Below are positions 45,230 to 57,301 of a stretch of DNA of 64,000 nucleotides, piece by piece; the stretch's first letter is position 1; each line of letters starts with the position of its first letter. Under the pieces are notes generated by a model. That model saw only the letters and a list, made by a program, of their open reading frames with translations. It ran no database searches and had not been told where the DNA came from. Source of the stretch: Gnetum montanum (Eukaryota; Streptophyta; Gnetopsida; Gnetales; Gnetaceae); the NCBI GenBank assembly GCA_015680685.1, contig MNCI01029297.1:125376-189375 (forward strand), written 5' to 3'. The position numbers and the translations under genes were made by a program.

Positions 45230-47635
45230 ATGGCTTTTTCAACTACTGCTACCAATGCCTTCAACGTGGAACTTTCCTTCAATGTTGAAGTTCCCACCGT
45301 GGTTCAAGGCACTACTGGTGTTGAACAACCGCTGAACCCGATGCTAAAAACACATCGATCTCTCAGAATCCAAAATTGGGGACCTAAGGGGCTAGCCCAG
45401 CAACATGAGTGTTACAGTTTCCTCTGTGTAAAGGTGTAGGCCATTCTGCTCTTGGACATACATGAATTTGAGGACAAATGTAGCTTCGAGTTCACTCACT
45501 GCAACAAGAAGGAATTTCTTCCTACTCCCGGTGTTTCTCTACCTTTAACACAAGCGTACCAAAGGCTTTTAGACTAATTAATCTAGTTGGCTAGGCTTAG
45601 GAAGCGATAGGACATAGTGTCCAACCAAGATGACACTTTCCAAGATGGACAAGAGGAACTTGATTCCCAATCAGATGAGGGAGGTCCAATCGACCCCACT
45701 CCTGTCCCTCCTACCCAGTCCTTCTAGGCCAAGCCATCATCTATTACCACTCCCTTTGTAATTATGCCTATGCTTTTGCAACCTACAACTGTAGCTGCTA
45801 TGGGTAGCCATGTCATTCCTGTGGTGTTTCCACACCCACTCTCGCCTGTGTCGCCTATCCTGTTTGTAGCTATTGTCCCTTTGCAGGCTGTTTAGCAATC
45901 TATTCCTGTGGCACATAACACGCCAACTATGGCTACTCTACCGCATGTGCGTACCATACCTACTTCACAAACATACATGAATTCTGCTTCTATTCCTACA
46001 TTCATGTCTATTCCACCCACTGTGATAGGCCTCGACCCGTCCACATGGTGGGCCCCATTTGCTTCTTTACCTACTCCGCAATCGTTGTAGATGTCTTACT
46101 ATGTGCGCTCTCAAATACACCAAGCCTCGTAGACAGTACAACCTAACACAGGGCTATGGTTCACATTACCAGTGACACAAGTAGTCTATCCAGCAACCCA
46201 ACCCGCGATTTCCACGTTAACAACACCCTCGCTTTAACACTACTCATGAGGGTCATCCCAACGGTACCGCCAATGGGTCACACTGCCACCCCTGCCATAC
46301 CACATGTGGGCACAGCCTTCGTAGTGCCGCAACTACTTACAACATCACCAGGTCTAGACCAAGCATTTCAGCTCATCTAGACCCTCACTAAGGAAATAAA
46401 ATGTCTCAAGGCTACTAGGTTTGACATGGTACAAGTCATGGACTTCTACCAGGATGGCCACATCAGCCCTGAAATCCCTACTTTGACGCTACGCCCAAGG
46501 ATGTCTCTCCCACATTTTATGAAGTATGATGGGAAGTCCCAATTCACATCTTTTTACCTTCAAGTCTGAGTCTCTACTACTGCAGCAATGGCTGCACATG
46601 ATCATTCATGTCTTTACCATGTCCCTAGCTAGGAAAGCCTTGGATTGGTACCATGCGTTGCCATGCTCATCCATTTCAACTTTGGAAGAGCTGCTGACTC
46701 AGTTCATGATGTGCTTCAAGTACAACTTGAAGCCATAAACCATGTTGGACCAGTTCATGACCATAAAGCAAGACCCCCTAGAGCCTATCCAAAAATTCAT
46801 CTAGCATTGGAGCGTAACCCTTAACGAGATCTACAGGCCCATCGCAGAGGCCCACCTACTGGCTATCTTTAAGGGTGTAGTGAATGACTTCATCAAGTCC
46901 AAACTGTACTACCTTGCTCCTTACTCTCTTAGTCAGGCTTTCACCTAGACTAAGAGCATACAAGATATGGCCGAGGTAAGCAAAGGCTCGACCTACATCG
47001 CTTACAAGAACACCTTCACAAAGAAGGAAAAGGATAAAGCCCCAACAACCACAGTGGCCACTGTGGTAGCCAAGGCCAAGCCCAAACCTAGCAACAATGG
47101 TAGCAAGAATAGCAAGAAACTAGCCACACCTGTGGCTAACCCTACGCCCAAACAATGCCACATGCTACAACCTACTGTACCCATGCCTGAGACATCTACA
47201 CAATGCAAGCCTAACTTTGAGTGCAAAGACCACTCAAAGTACACCCCACTACCTCTTAAGCCTTCGAAACTTTTGAAGCAACTGCTGGTAGCAGGATACA
47301 TCTGACACAAACAGATGTTAGAAGAAGCAACTGCAAAACATTAATGCTACTGCAAGCTCCTTAGGATCCTCTCTCTAGCGCTACCCAATGAGCCTCCAGT
47401 TCCTAGGGGTTTTACTCTAGACAGGTTTTGTGACTACCACCAACAGTGTGGTCACAACATGGATTACTGTCTGGCATTGCAGGATGACATTGAAAGGTTA
47501 ATTGACTAGGGGAAACTGATGTTGGATGAAAGTAGCCCAATACGCCCTGAAAATCAATCTATGTATGTCTACACAGATCCCCTCAATGCCAACAATGTTT
47601 GTTATGTAATCAATTCCATCGGCATCGACAGCTAG
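45230..47635 (+). pseudogene. gag: gag of element D
   Basis: The ATG at 45230 opens MAFSTTATNAFNVELSFNVE. A long Pro/Thr/Ser-rich region follows. The retrotransposon gag core is near 46600-46830 (LARKALDWYHALPCSSISTL, EELLTQFMMCFKYNLKP, FMTIKQDPLEPIQKFI). Next is a Lys-rich segment near 47020-47130, then a CCHC-like cluster at 47417-47480 (CDYHQQCGHNMDYC). Most of the frame is in one register over 802 codons, with stops and a local shift between about 46150 and 46500. This structural protein would package element RNA. No intact product is possible. Confidence 0.85.
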
Positions 47636-47972
47636 GCCACCTCAGTAGCCATTCGTTATCCATGTGCCTCAGCGCAGTGCAACAATATCACAGGTGGCTA
47701 ATCAAAGCTTGCAATAGCCTTTCATCCTGAAGGTCCCACCACGGGCATCCACTTTCGTGTCACCTATTGGTGGGGCCACGCAATCTTGACTGATAACACC
47801 TTTAGCTCCATTCTTCATCAGGGGATCGACATCCTCGACGGCCCCCATCTCATGCGAAACAACTAAGTAGCCTTCTCACCCCGCAAGGTGAGAAGTCCAC
47901 TTCGTAGGTGAGACGTCTAAGGGAGGTACCATTCTAGGTTCTTCCAAGCCTAAATCCTCACTCCCTGCATTT

Positions 47973-48820
47973 GTGACAAAGAGAAAGGTGGACACGACCA
48001 CGCAGTCTGCATCGTTCTACCAACAAGGATCTGAGCCCAGATCCAAAGTCGCTTCTCCTCGAGAAATTCATCTTTTGGGATGGATAGAAGAGGAGGAAGG
48101 CATCAAACTAGCAGGAAGCCAAGACCTCTTGGATGCCCTCACTCAGGTCAAGCAAGCCCTAAAATAAAAAAACACTACCCTGAGCTTGTACAACCTGATC
48201 ATGACATCTACTCCACACTACGAGGCTCTGATCTGCATGTTGATAGCAACTCCGATCAAAGAAGACATGTGAGCAAAGGAGGAAGTGATCTACTCAATCA
48301 TGCTTTCCTCCATGTCCACAGGGTCAGAACAGCCTCAACTAACCTTCCACAACGACGCCATTAGGGAAGACCCTGAGAAGGGTCAGGTGATTACATCGCC
48401 CCTATTCATCACAATTTGGTTTGGTCAACACTGGATCCAAAGGGTACACGTTGATGATGGGGCCACCACGAATGTCATCCCCTTCCCCATTGTAGACAAT
48501 CTAGGCTTGGTCGACTAGATCAAGCTCACAACGATGGCATGCCTGAAGTCAATCAATGCGGCACAAGTCATGGTAAAGGACACCATTCACATAAAATTCG
48601 TAGTAGGGGACCAGTTCCCCATAGATGCAATGTTCATCATGGTTGAGGAAATGCCAAGGTTTAACCTGATCTTGGAGAGATCGTGGTTAGCACAACTTAG
48701 GCCTATCTCCTCACCCATACACCAAGAGATCCACCTGCCTTATGCAGGCAAAGAAGTGGTGATCCACGGTGACAAAGTAGGACGCAAACGATCCACAACA
48801 TAGGCGTGGAAGAAGGCTCA
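47973..48820 (+). pseudogene. pro: Protease region of element D
   Basis: The frame (plus one relative to gag) carries a linker and then an aspartic protease: VHVDDGATTNVIPFPIVDNL near 48448, where DDGA stands in place of the usual D(T/S)GA, and FNLILERSWLAQLRPISS near 48660, the flap-and-helix segment typical of plant Ty3/gypsy proteases. A stop at 48520 splits it. The frame then becomes acidic and fades out near 49000, before the hairpin array. Confidence 0.8.
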
Positions 48821-49079
48821 GAAGTCATAACTTCTAAGAATGAAGTGCCTATTGCAACCTACATTGACTACTTGACCAAGGGGTTAGCTTAGCAAGTTGA
48901 TCTCCTAAATGAAAATGCATGGAATTAGTTTCCCTTCCAAGTGGGAGGCGATGATGCAAATGAAGGCCCTAGCGTAGTGTGTCGGCGTTACATCTCATTC
49001 AACCCGCATCGGTTCAAGAAGCAGCTTCGCCTAGCATAGCAACCCCACTGCTTCCTACCCACGCACTACTCATATGCTT

Positions 49080-49350
49080 CAACACTATGGCCCGAAATGG
49101 CCTAAAACTAGCAATATGTAATGGCCCAAAATGGCCTAAAACTAGTAATGCTTCAACGTTATGGTCCAAAATGGCCTAAAACTAGCGATACACAATGGTC
49201 TGAAAAGGCCTAAAACTAGCAATGCTATGCTATGGCCCGAAATGACCTAAAACTAGCACAAGTCACTAATTAGCTATTTATTCAAGTTGTTGACACATCA
49301 TCCCTTTGGCATATTACACAATGGCCCGAAATGGCCTAAAACTAGCACAT
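49080..49350 (+). repeat. Hairpin array between protease and antisense gene (D)
   Basis: Six or more units of GGCCCGAAATGGCC (for example 49089-49102), followed by TAAAACTAGC. Arms are mainly GGCC/GGCC, with GGTC/GGCC and GGTC/GGCC-like variants. One unit is separated by a 70-base insert. Confidence 0.85.
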
Positions 49351-49417
49351 GAAAGCATGAACATTCTATACTAAACACATGTATTTTGTACAAAAGTTTG
49401 TGCAAAAATCTTCTTCC

Positions 49418-49423
49418 TTTATT
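49418..49423 (-). terminator. Poly(A) signal of the antisense gene (D)
   Basis: AATAAA on the minus strand, about 95 bases beyond the stop of the last exon (49517-49519). Confidence 0.5.
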
Positions 49424-50799
49424 CAAAATGGTTGTCTTTCAATTTTTGCAAAATTTGTTGCACAAAATTTCAAAAAATCCAATATTTCAAATTTTCAAAA
49501 AAAAAATCTCATGCTGTCATGGGTCGTTTCTATTTGCATCATCTCTGCCATTCATGCCTACATTGTCTCCCTTCACATTGTCTTCCACTGCTTGGTCCCT
49601 TGCTGGCTCTTCATTCCCTCCCTCTACGGGTGCTAGGCTATCATTTGGGGCCTGCATTGTAGGGGTAGCGTGGTTAGTGAGGCCAACAAATGAAAACTAC
49701 AACTGAGCATAAACATTAACACAGTAGAATGTAACTAACATGAGTAGGTCCCGCGTCTATCTCGAAAGGTATTAGACCTAAGACAAGCTCGAGGTGATGC
49801 CAGACCTCCTCTATCATGATATCTACCCAACGCCTTCTGTCTAGTGTAGCATCTGCTATGACAACTCTTGCCCTTTTCATCGGTGTCCACCTTGGCGGCC
49901 CCAGAGCATAGGGGATGGCCGTAGCCTCTCCTATGGGAAGGGTCACCTTCGGATTAGGAGCTTTCATCACCTTGACCTACTCTTTGAACCTGGTGTAAGC
50001 CTTAGAAGCATCAATGGCATTTAAAAACACTTCATATGCCTACACTCCTCGTTAGTACACCTACACTCCCATAGGAAGCATGCCAAGTGCAAAGAACATT
50101 TGCAAACCTCTTCGTAGGCATGACGAGACACCTCGGTCGCTTTTGAAGAAAATGTGGACACGGCACCGACCTTCAAAGATCGTGTTGGGTCCCACTTGAG
50201 TCAAGAAGCTATCATGACATGAAGAATACATTAGTTGCATTAGCATAGCACAAGTAGCAAACACAAGAAACTTTACCATAGCAACGTGAGAGTGGATAAC
50301 ACTACTACGTACCCACTTCAAGGTCCACCTACTGAAGGCACTTAATCATGTCATCAACAATCCCCCACATAAATGTGAATTTGTCAAATATTTCAACCCA
50401 AGGCCTGGCATGAACCAGAGTGGTTCTTGTGGCATCAGCAGTGGCATCTATTGCATATCCAAACACATTAGCAATGACCAAAATAGACTACCACAACATA
50501 GACATATTTCCAAACTCACCAAAGTCTAGTGGTGGTATCTCTTCCAGCTGACACAAAACGATGGCAGATGCTTGGCTAGAAGTAGGAGGATTCTCCCTAA
50601 TGACGAGAGCCCCTACCTTAGCCATAGGAACTCCCTTCTTGACCAGATCCCCTCTCACCAAAGCTAGGGCCTCTGTGTCCTTATTCATCATCCCCACCTT
50701 AGTAGCCGACACCTCTTCGTCACCTGCTTCTTCTTCTTCTCTCTTCTAATAGTCAGACATGTTGGCATTAATTCAAAGAAAGTTAGCCTAAGGCAAATG

Positions 50800-50842
50800 A
50801 TACGCTATGCTACGCGGCCAAGCGTAGCATAGTGTAGAAGAC
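50800..50842. repeat. Inverted CTATGCTACGC motif in an intron of the antisense gene (D)
   Basis: CTATGCTACGC and GCGTAGCATAG are perfect complements around a 6-base loop, within the intron after the middle exon (50746-50875). This is the same motif family as the LTR U3 palindromes. A has related GCTACGCC...GCGTAGC at 22328-22348 in the same intron. Confidence 0.7.
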
Positions 50843-50989
50843 CAAAACAAACAAACATTGAACAAAAGAACTTACCAATATGAGGTCGCGTCCTCTGCAG
50901 TTTAAGCCACAATCTACGCCACTCCTCCTCCTCCACGCGAAGGGTTGCGGGAGGCCTCTTTTGCTGCAATGTGCTAGCAACTATTTTAG

Positions 50990-53941
50990 CTATGTGTTGG
51001 CACATTTGGTTATTACATGGAATAGTAAGAGTCATATTGAACATTATTTTAAGAATAGGAGAATGTGAATGTGTTATTTCATATCATTGGTATGGAATTT
51101 AGGGGGTGGCCCATAATGGAATATTGGTGTGGAAAACAAAGAATACTAGGAATAATCATGTTGCTACATACAATAGTCCAAAAATATATTTTTTTTAAAG
51201 AAAGAGAGAGGGGATATACTACCGTAGCATACTTTTAGTCTCTCAAGGAGGCGGTGAAAGGTTTGAAGGAATAAACAACAATTTTTTTTAAATGGAGAAA
51301 TGTCAGTTCGAGCTTCAAAGGATACCAAGGGTGAGAGTCACAGAAATGGATAAGATATGAGTTGCAATTTATGAAGAAGTAAAAACAACAAAACCAAAAA
51401 ATAGAGATCATTTCATAAACAACGTAGGCCTATATTCTGAATTTTTCCATTGAAAAAGCATTCAAATCATCACCCTGCTTCAGACGCACATAACTGCGGA
51501 AGGTTTCAGATCTGTAAAAAAAATGTAGAGAAAGCAAAAATGAAGTGATGAAGAATAAGAAAAGGCCCTAAATTTCTCTAAAATCACGTTCCCACAGTGC
51601 TGCACCTTCCCAACTCGCTGGAAGAAATGACGTAGTTCTTGTTAGCACATTGACCCAAACCCTTGCCGTAATAAAAACTTTCCCGCAACAACAAGAGCCC
51701 CTAAGATCTTTGTTACCCATCAAAGCTTCGTGGTGGTAGTTCTTTTAATTTCAGTAATGAAATCTTCAGTTTTGCGTTTTTGTTTCAGACCTGCGCCTTC
51801 AACGCCATCATGGATGCTCTCAGAAAGATCTGCAAGGTGTGCACTACACAAAGGATTTTCGGGTAGTTGTAGGGTCATTTCATAACTTACCTTACCCTTT
51901 CCTATAACCGGTGGCTCAAAAAAGGGCCTCCGTGGCTTAGAATATTTCTGAAAAATAAATCTACCGCAAATCCAACCATCACCGTGAGTTTCAATACTTT
52001 GTTGCAGGGATTCTCCAGCTGCGACCTCACCAAAAGAGCCTAGGCTTTCACAAGGAAATACATTTCAAATTTTTTAGGTGGTGAGAAATGGCAATCACAA
52101 ATTTCATTCACCCTGGAACTTGCAATCTGAAACAACAGTCATGCCCAACGTCGAAGCATTCGATATCACATACCAGTCCACAAAAGGTGGCAACAAAGAC
52201 ACAAAGGCACATTGAGACAGGTGTCAAGAGATATTTTGGGCCAATGCTAGTAAATCAGAGTTGCAGTTCATCAAAAATAAAATTTTAAATGGTTTGCTGA
52301 TTAATTTAATTCAGAAATGACACAATGTCACCTATGCTAATAGCATGAAGCCCTGGTTTTAGACTTACCTTGTAATTTAATTATTCCAAGGCTTCAAGAC
52401 ATTATTACTACCCATAACATAATTGTAATATAATGATAAAATATTTGTAATATTATCTTTATAATATTTACAAATATTGGTGTTAGCATAAATTCCTCCT
52501 AACTTTATGTAAAACTTCCCAACTACTTAACTTCCCAATTAAATTAGTGAGAAATATCTCCTAATTACATGGGTAAGTTGTAACTACCTTACTTGGGAGA
52601 CAAGTTAGCTAAGATATTTTAAGTATGTAACCACCTTTGAACCCTTTTAAAAGGGAAGACATTGGGGTCTCAAAAAAGGACTTTTGGGGGAGGGGGAAGA
52701 CATCATACTTGGAAGAAGACATTGATACTACACTTTGGAAGGCTACTAGCTAGCACTTGGGCTCTCACTTGGAGACACACTTTGGATTCTGGGAAGAGCT
52801 TGTAAGAAGAAATTATGAACGATTGCTTGATATCTTGCTAAATAAAAGATTTCAGCCTCTTTGTCATGGTCCTATGAGTTATGTTTTATTTTTATTTTTT
52901 TTAAATTGTTTAGCTAGTGGTTTAGATAGTATCATCCTTGGCAAGTAATTATGGGATTTTTAGATTACTCTTATTGTTCTTGTTGCCCGATAGAAAATTT
53001 CTATTAAAATTTTTCCATAGAAGCGCTTGTGTTTGAAAACCTTAAAAGCATTTTAGTCATAAATTTGGTTATTGTGCAATGTATAGGAACTACTATTGAG
53101 ATCATTGTAAGAGAGCCTCTATTTATAGTCATATCGTTAAACGATTCAGTAGTCAAGAGGGTTCAGAAAATATTTGGTATTTTGATGGGACCAGAATAGC
53201 TTCTTTTTATCTTTAAAGTGAATCTTCGTGGTATTTCAATCAGAAATTGTCAAGTATTTTGAAGGTTCTGTTGAATTCAATTGTTAACGTCCATTATCTA
53301 GCCAAAATGGAGTCTCTTACATGGTAGTTTATGCAGCAATTTTTTGGTAGCATAGTAGGATTTTCTTGAAGAAATTGCTTATTTGAGCCTTGGAAGTTTG
53401 AACAATTCATAGTTATTGAATTTGGGATAGCTTTATTATGAAGTGTTTACTCATTTCATTTTACCTTGTTTAAATATTTGAGGTCCATGCAAATCTGCTT
53501 TCTTTTCTGTCTATTTCCATTGAATCTTTCTCTATTTCTAGTTTTCTTATGGAACTATCTCTTTCTCTAGGGAAAATTAGAAGTAGATTTGCAGAGTTGT
53601 GCTTAAATTTTTTTTGCAAAATTTTATTTGTTACAAGTAGGTATTATAAAGACCACGTAGACTAGGCAATTGAACAAAATAGGAACTCTCAACAACTCAC
53701 AGTACTTGGCAAAGTTGGCTAAATCTCTTTAAGATAAGTCATCTATAGTTCACACATAACACAATCATTTCATTTTTCACAATTTCATGCCACAACAGCA
53801 CACACACACACATACTCACATTAACTACTGAGTTTATTTGGAGGTATCTGGGCCTTAGTGTTACCAAAGACCAGCAGGCACCTAAATCCTGTTCGAGGAT
53901 ACTCGTTGGTGGTCACGTCCCAAATGGTCGCCAACACTATG
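50990..53941. mobile_element. Solo LTR of family L2 inside the antisense gene (D)
   Basis: Starts TGTTGGC (50995), ends GCCAACA (53936) and is flanked by perfect CTATG duplications (50990-50994, 53937-53941). The host sequence on both sides joins to match A around 22505. Its 3' 1.3 kb and 5' 150 bases match the L2 LTR at 57-1451 in reverse complement. No internal element genes are present, so I call it a solo LTR. Its extra middle part (about 51165-52680) is absent from the left-edge copy. Confidence 0.85.
51165..52680. other. Extra 1.5 kb inside the L2 LTR, possible captured exon pieces
   Basis: This part is missing from the other L2 LTR. It has two short segments bounded by splice-like sites: TTTCAG before 51790-51838, which reads TCAFNAIMDALRKICK and is followed by GTGTGC; and GTTGCAG before 52009, reading GFSSCDLTKRA then a stop. 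I do not recognise the protein. It could be captured host sequence, or simply LTR sequence that the other copy lost. Confidence 0.35.
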
Positions 53942-54962
53942 AAATGCTCACCTCAAGATACGCTACCATCCATGATGGGGGGCATCTCTCCTATTCTATC
54001 TTGACCGTGAACATTGCGAGCAGCCCGATCCTTAGTCGTTACAGAAAATGACTCCCTAACTACTTCTGGAGGGTCGTGGGCTCAGATGGTTTGGAAGACC
54101 TAGCGAATCCAGGGTCTGGAAATCTTTTCGTGATTCCACACAACCTAGTTTCCTCTCTCCTGAACCACCAGGAACTTCATGAAAAGCTTGAGGAAGCCTA
54201 TATAAAAGGCGTATTAGATGTTGGAATGGGCCTCCATCTTTGCATGGTGCCCCAAGATCTTAGCCTGTAAGCCTTTGCACAAAGACTCGGCCTAGTTGTA
54301 ACGAGTCCCCTCCTCCATGACCTCATGCATTATCCAGGCCTACTCAAGCCCTAGGACCTTTCCCTGGGTAAGCAGCTGGGGGAATGCACAAGCACGAAAA
54401 ACAAGGTAGAACTCCTTAATGTGTCCTTCCTTGACCTTCTCCATAGGGAGCCCCTTACACTTCTTGGTGAGCCCTAGCCATTCCTGGAGGTTCTTATTCT
54501 CAAGGTTCAACTCTATCTTGGACTTTCACCCTACCAAAATGCCTTTGGCAGGGACACCAAACAGATCCACAAACAGTTGGTCATTGATGTCAATGACCAC
54601 CTGCACATCATGCACATACAAGAGAAAATGGCCCACCTTGTCGGAGAAGGACTCAACCAAGGTGAGCATCTCAGCCATGGGAGCATTTAGATTTGGGGCC
54701 AGGAATAGATCCATAAGCCCCACATTTTTGATGTTTTGGAGTAGAGCATCCAAAGCCCTAGCATTCAACCAATGTTGGGTCTTCTCTACTTCTTCATACT
54801 TGAAGTAGACATTCACTCCCTACACCTTGGCAGCTACCACCATCACCTCCTTAGGCTTCTTCGACCCTATAATAGGTTCAAAAAATGCTTTGCACAAAGA
54901 CACAGGAAATTCAAAATTTGCAAAGGCATCAAACATGTAGTAGCACTTATCGCTCGACCTAC

Positions 54963-55240
54963 CAGGTCAATATGGTAGCAAGAATTGTGGGAGTTCAACC
55001 AAAACTTCTTCAACCGTGATTGGTTTGAAGGGTTTCGTCAACTCCTTAACCAACTATCTCTACTTCCTACACTGATTGTAGAGGGGAGAGTACACATCTA
55101 GGTAGATGTGGTACTCACCCCTGCATTGAAAAATCATGCCTGCCTGCAGGTTCTCAGTGGAAGAGAACTCCTGTAGGGCTAGCCGTGTCATGGCCAGTTG
55201 CTTCAGTAGGTCATGAATACTATTTTCGTCAAGGAAGAAC
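54963..55240 (-). other. Exon 3 of the antisense gene (D)
   Basis: Reads FFLDENSIHDLLKQLAMTRL, ALQEFSSTENLQAGM and YSPLYNQC. The matching exon in A (23537-23817) reads FFINKNRVHDQPSLLSRARI, ALQEFSSTKNLSEGVV and PIPYDQCKG. Lengths are nearly equal (278 and 281 bases). In E this part is strongly changed. No known domain recognised. Confidence 0.55.
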
Positions 55241-55323
55241 CTAGTAGCAAACACATACTGTTAGCATTATGCCACCATGGCCAATGTTGCACAAACATAG
55301 CAAAACAAAGTTGCAAAACTCAC

Positions 55324-55773
55324 TCGCCAGAAACGTAGATAGTTCCTTGAGGGTTCTAGAATCACGTCATCATGAAACATGCAAGGAACAATATTTTGAA
55401 GGGGTGGTAGCAGTCATACTCAACCATCTCCCAGATCTAGGCCAAGTGCCTTAACCCTATTGGACGTTGACTAGATCCTTCTCCATGCCCACTCATAATC
55501 ACCCCATCGATCAGGAACCTCAAAATGCCTCGACTTGCCCTAGGAAAAATGGCTTCTGTGATGATGGCTGCCTCCTCCTCCTCCAGGGAGGACCAAACGA
55601 TCACATTGAAGTTATCAAGGAGAAATTACAAGAAGTCCTGTGCCCTGGGCCTAAACCAGACCCCTCAGTCCCCCATATGTATTTCGGGAGGAGGAACGTT
55701 AGCCATGGGTCTACCCACGTGACATAGGACCCCTCTAACCTCCAAAACAATCAGCCTAGGTCTCAACCCCACC
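55324..55773 (-). other. NIF/FCP1-like exon of the antisense gene (D)
   Basis: The clearest copy of this domain. In order: RLIVLEVRGVLCHV, GVWFRPRAQDFL, FLLDNFNVIVWSSLEEEEAA, IITEAIFPRASRGILRFLID, LRHLA.IWEMVEYDCYHPF, KILFLACFMM, NPQGTIYV. The layout follows NIF/FCP1 proteins: LDLDGTL strand, RP...FL, F.V.IWSS, a late hydrophobic strand with DD, NPP.T. The first catalytic Asp is Glu and the second position is Arg (LEVRG), and the late DD is absent. It is best read as a pseudophosphatase-like fold. Three stops break the frame. Confidence 0.65.
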
Positions 55774-56251
55774 CTGCACAACACAACCAACAAATGTTGG
55801 CATCATATCTAAAGGCAATAAACAGGCAACATAGTAGTAGCGTAGCATAACCCTATTCCCGCACGAAGTGTAGCAAGAACATGAAGGCCTAGTGTAGCAA
55901 GAACTTGCAAATAGCCTAGCGTAGCAATAGAAAATTAACAACATGCCCTAACAAAACACATGTTGCACTGACGCATCACACATGGCCTGGCCCTCACAAG
56001 GGTCCTACATTATTCCATTCAAAGAACAAGCAACCTAAACTTCCCAAGCCCTCGCAGTTATGATAGCCGTGGTAGTGGTAGTTTAAGCGGCCTTGCGAGC
56101 AACAATGACCTAATGTTTACGCAGCTTCCATGGCCGAAATGGCGATAGCGGCAATGCAAGGGCCAAAATGATACGACAATAGAAAACACAAGTAAACAAG
56201 AATGGATGGAAAGCCAATAAAACACAAAAAAAAGTAGAGGAAGTGTAACCT
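55774..56251. other. Intron 1 of the antisense gene (D)
   Basis: Contains GTAGCGTAGCATAACC and repeated (A/G)GTGTAGCAAGAAC segments near 55838-55930, related to the U3 motif of this LTR subfamily. No coding sequence is seen. Confidence 0.5.
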
Positions 56252-56511
56252 ATTGGGTCAACGGTGTGCTCCTCCACGCTGCAACATGCGATTCTATCAT
56301 GTGCCCTAGGGTCTTCTTCGCCTCGTCAACCTTTGCAAGTTCCAAGTGAATCTTAGGAGCCATTGTCTTGATTGCAAATTCACACTCTTCATTGTAAAAA
56401 ATTTCCTCGCTAGCTACTATTACAACTGCTCCTCGCTCCGAAATCACCTTGTGCTCCGATGTAGGCTCTATGCTCTTATGGTGAGAATGGAAAAATCACC
56501 AAGGCTTAATC

Positions 56512-56522
56512 CCTATTTATGG
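56512..56522 (-). promoter_or_regulatory. TATA box of the antisense gene (D)
   Basis: CCATAAATAGG on the minus strand, identical to 25101-25111 in A and 150 bases before the first ATG in both. Confidence 0.65.
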
Positions 56523-56699
56523 CCATGATGGCAAGATGGTGAAACTTTCCGCCCTCCCTCTCTGATTAATGTGGAGTGTGTCGTACAGCGTAGCATGCTC
56601 ACCACGACATTGTAGCACTGTTAGCGTTAAATCCTTGACACGCTTCGAGTCAGTTGCGTGCTTTCCCAAGAATAAAAAAGTATATATTTGTTTTCGTTT

Positions 56700-57180
56700 C
56701 AAGTCCAAAAAGACCTTAAACTAGAAGTCCTAGCAACCACAACATGATGGGTCTAAAAAGACCTTAAACTAGCAATCCTAGCATAGTTGCACTTCTAACA
56801 GTCCAAACAGACCCTAAACTAGCAGTCCCGACTTGTTACATTTGCAATCCGCAATTACATGGGTGGTTTCACATCTCCCTAAAGTTTTGCACTTCCACAT
56901 TGGTAGTGTCACAATTTCTAGCAATTTCGTGTCAGCAGTCCACATTGTTTGTCTTATCAATTTTACATTTCTCAAACCCGCATTTTCTCCTTTAGCATAC
57001 CATCATTCCACATGTTAAACTTTTGCATGTTACAATCTAGCAGTCTGAAACGATACTAAACTAGTATTTTGGCATTTGCACATTAACACAACTTCACACC
57101 TTTGCACCTACACTTTACATCTTTAGTAGTTTTGCACTCTCATGTCCTCGCGGCCCGCCATGACCTTAAAATGGCAAAGT
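56700..57180 (+). repeat. Hairpin units between antisense promoter and pol (D)
   Basis: Units such as GTCCAAAAAGAC before CTTAAACTAG, then more diverged ones to GGCCCGCCATGACC before TTAAAATGGC near 57152. Confidence 0.75.
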
Positions 57181-57301
57181 TTTAATCTTTACATCATCAC
57201 ACTTCGCAAGTTGCATCTCGTCGCTACTTTGCAAATTTTTGTTATATGCAATCTCTACCAATAGACACCTCTTAATCAGGCTTTTGTCTCATGTTGGTAG
57301 G

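Larger units (their letters stand above)
49418..56522 (-). pseudogene. Antisense spliced gene of element D, split by an L2 LTR
   Basis: Third copy of the antisense gene. TATA box 56512-56522; exon 1 56363-56252 (MAPKIHLELAKVDEAKKTLG); NIF-like exon 55773-55324; exon 3 55240-54963; middle exon 54866-50876, interrupted by the L2 LTR 50995-53936; acidic exon from 50745; exon from 50208; segment 49970-49716 (LPIGEATAIPYALGPPRW); last exon 49651-49517 ending in TGA; AATAAA 49418-49423. Splice positions match E and A: GTGCAG|GG before the NIF exon, GTAAGT after the middle exon. The first donor is decayed. The order of parts is identical to E, which supports one ancestral gene. Confidence 0.7.

Noticed and set aside
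47002-47310. Minus-strand frame opposite gag
   Set aside because: Shadow of the Lys-rich gag segment on the plus strand; no relative in other copies.
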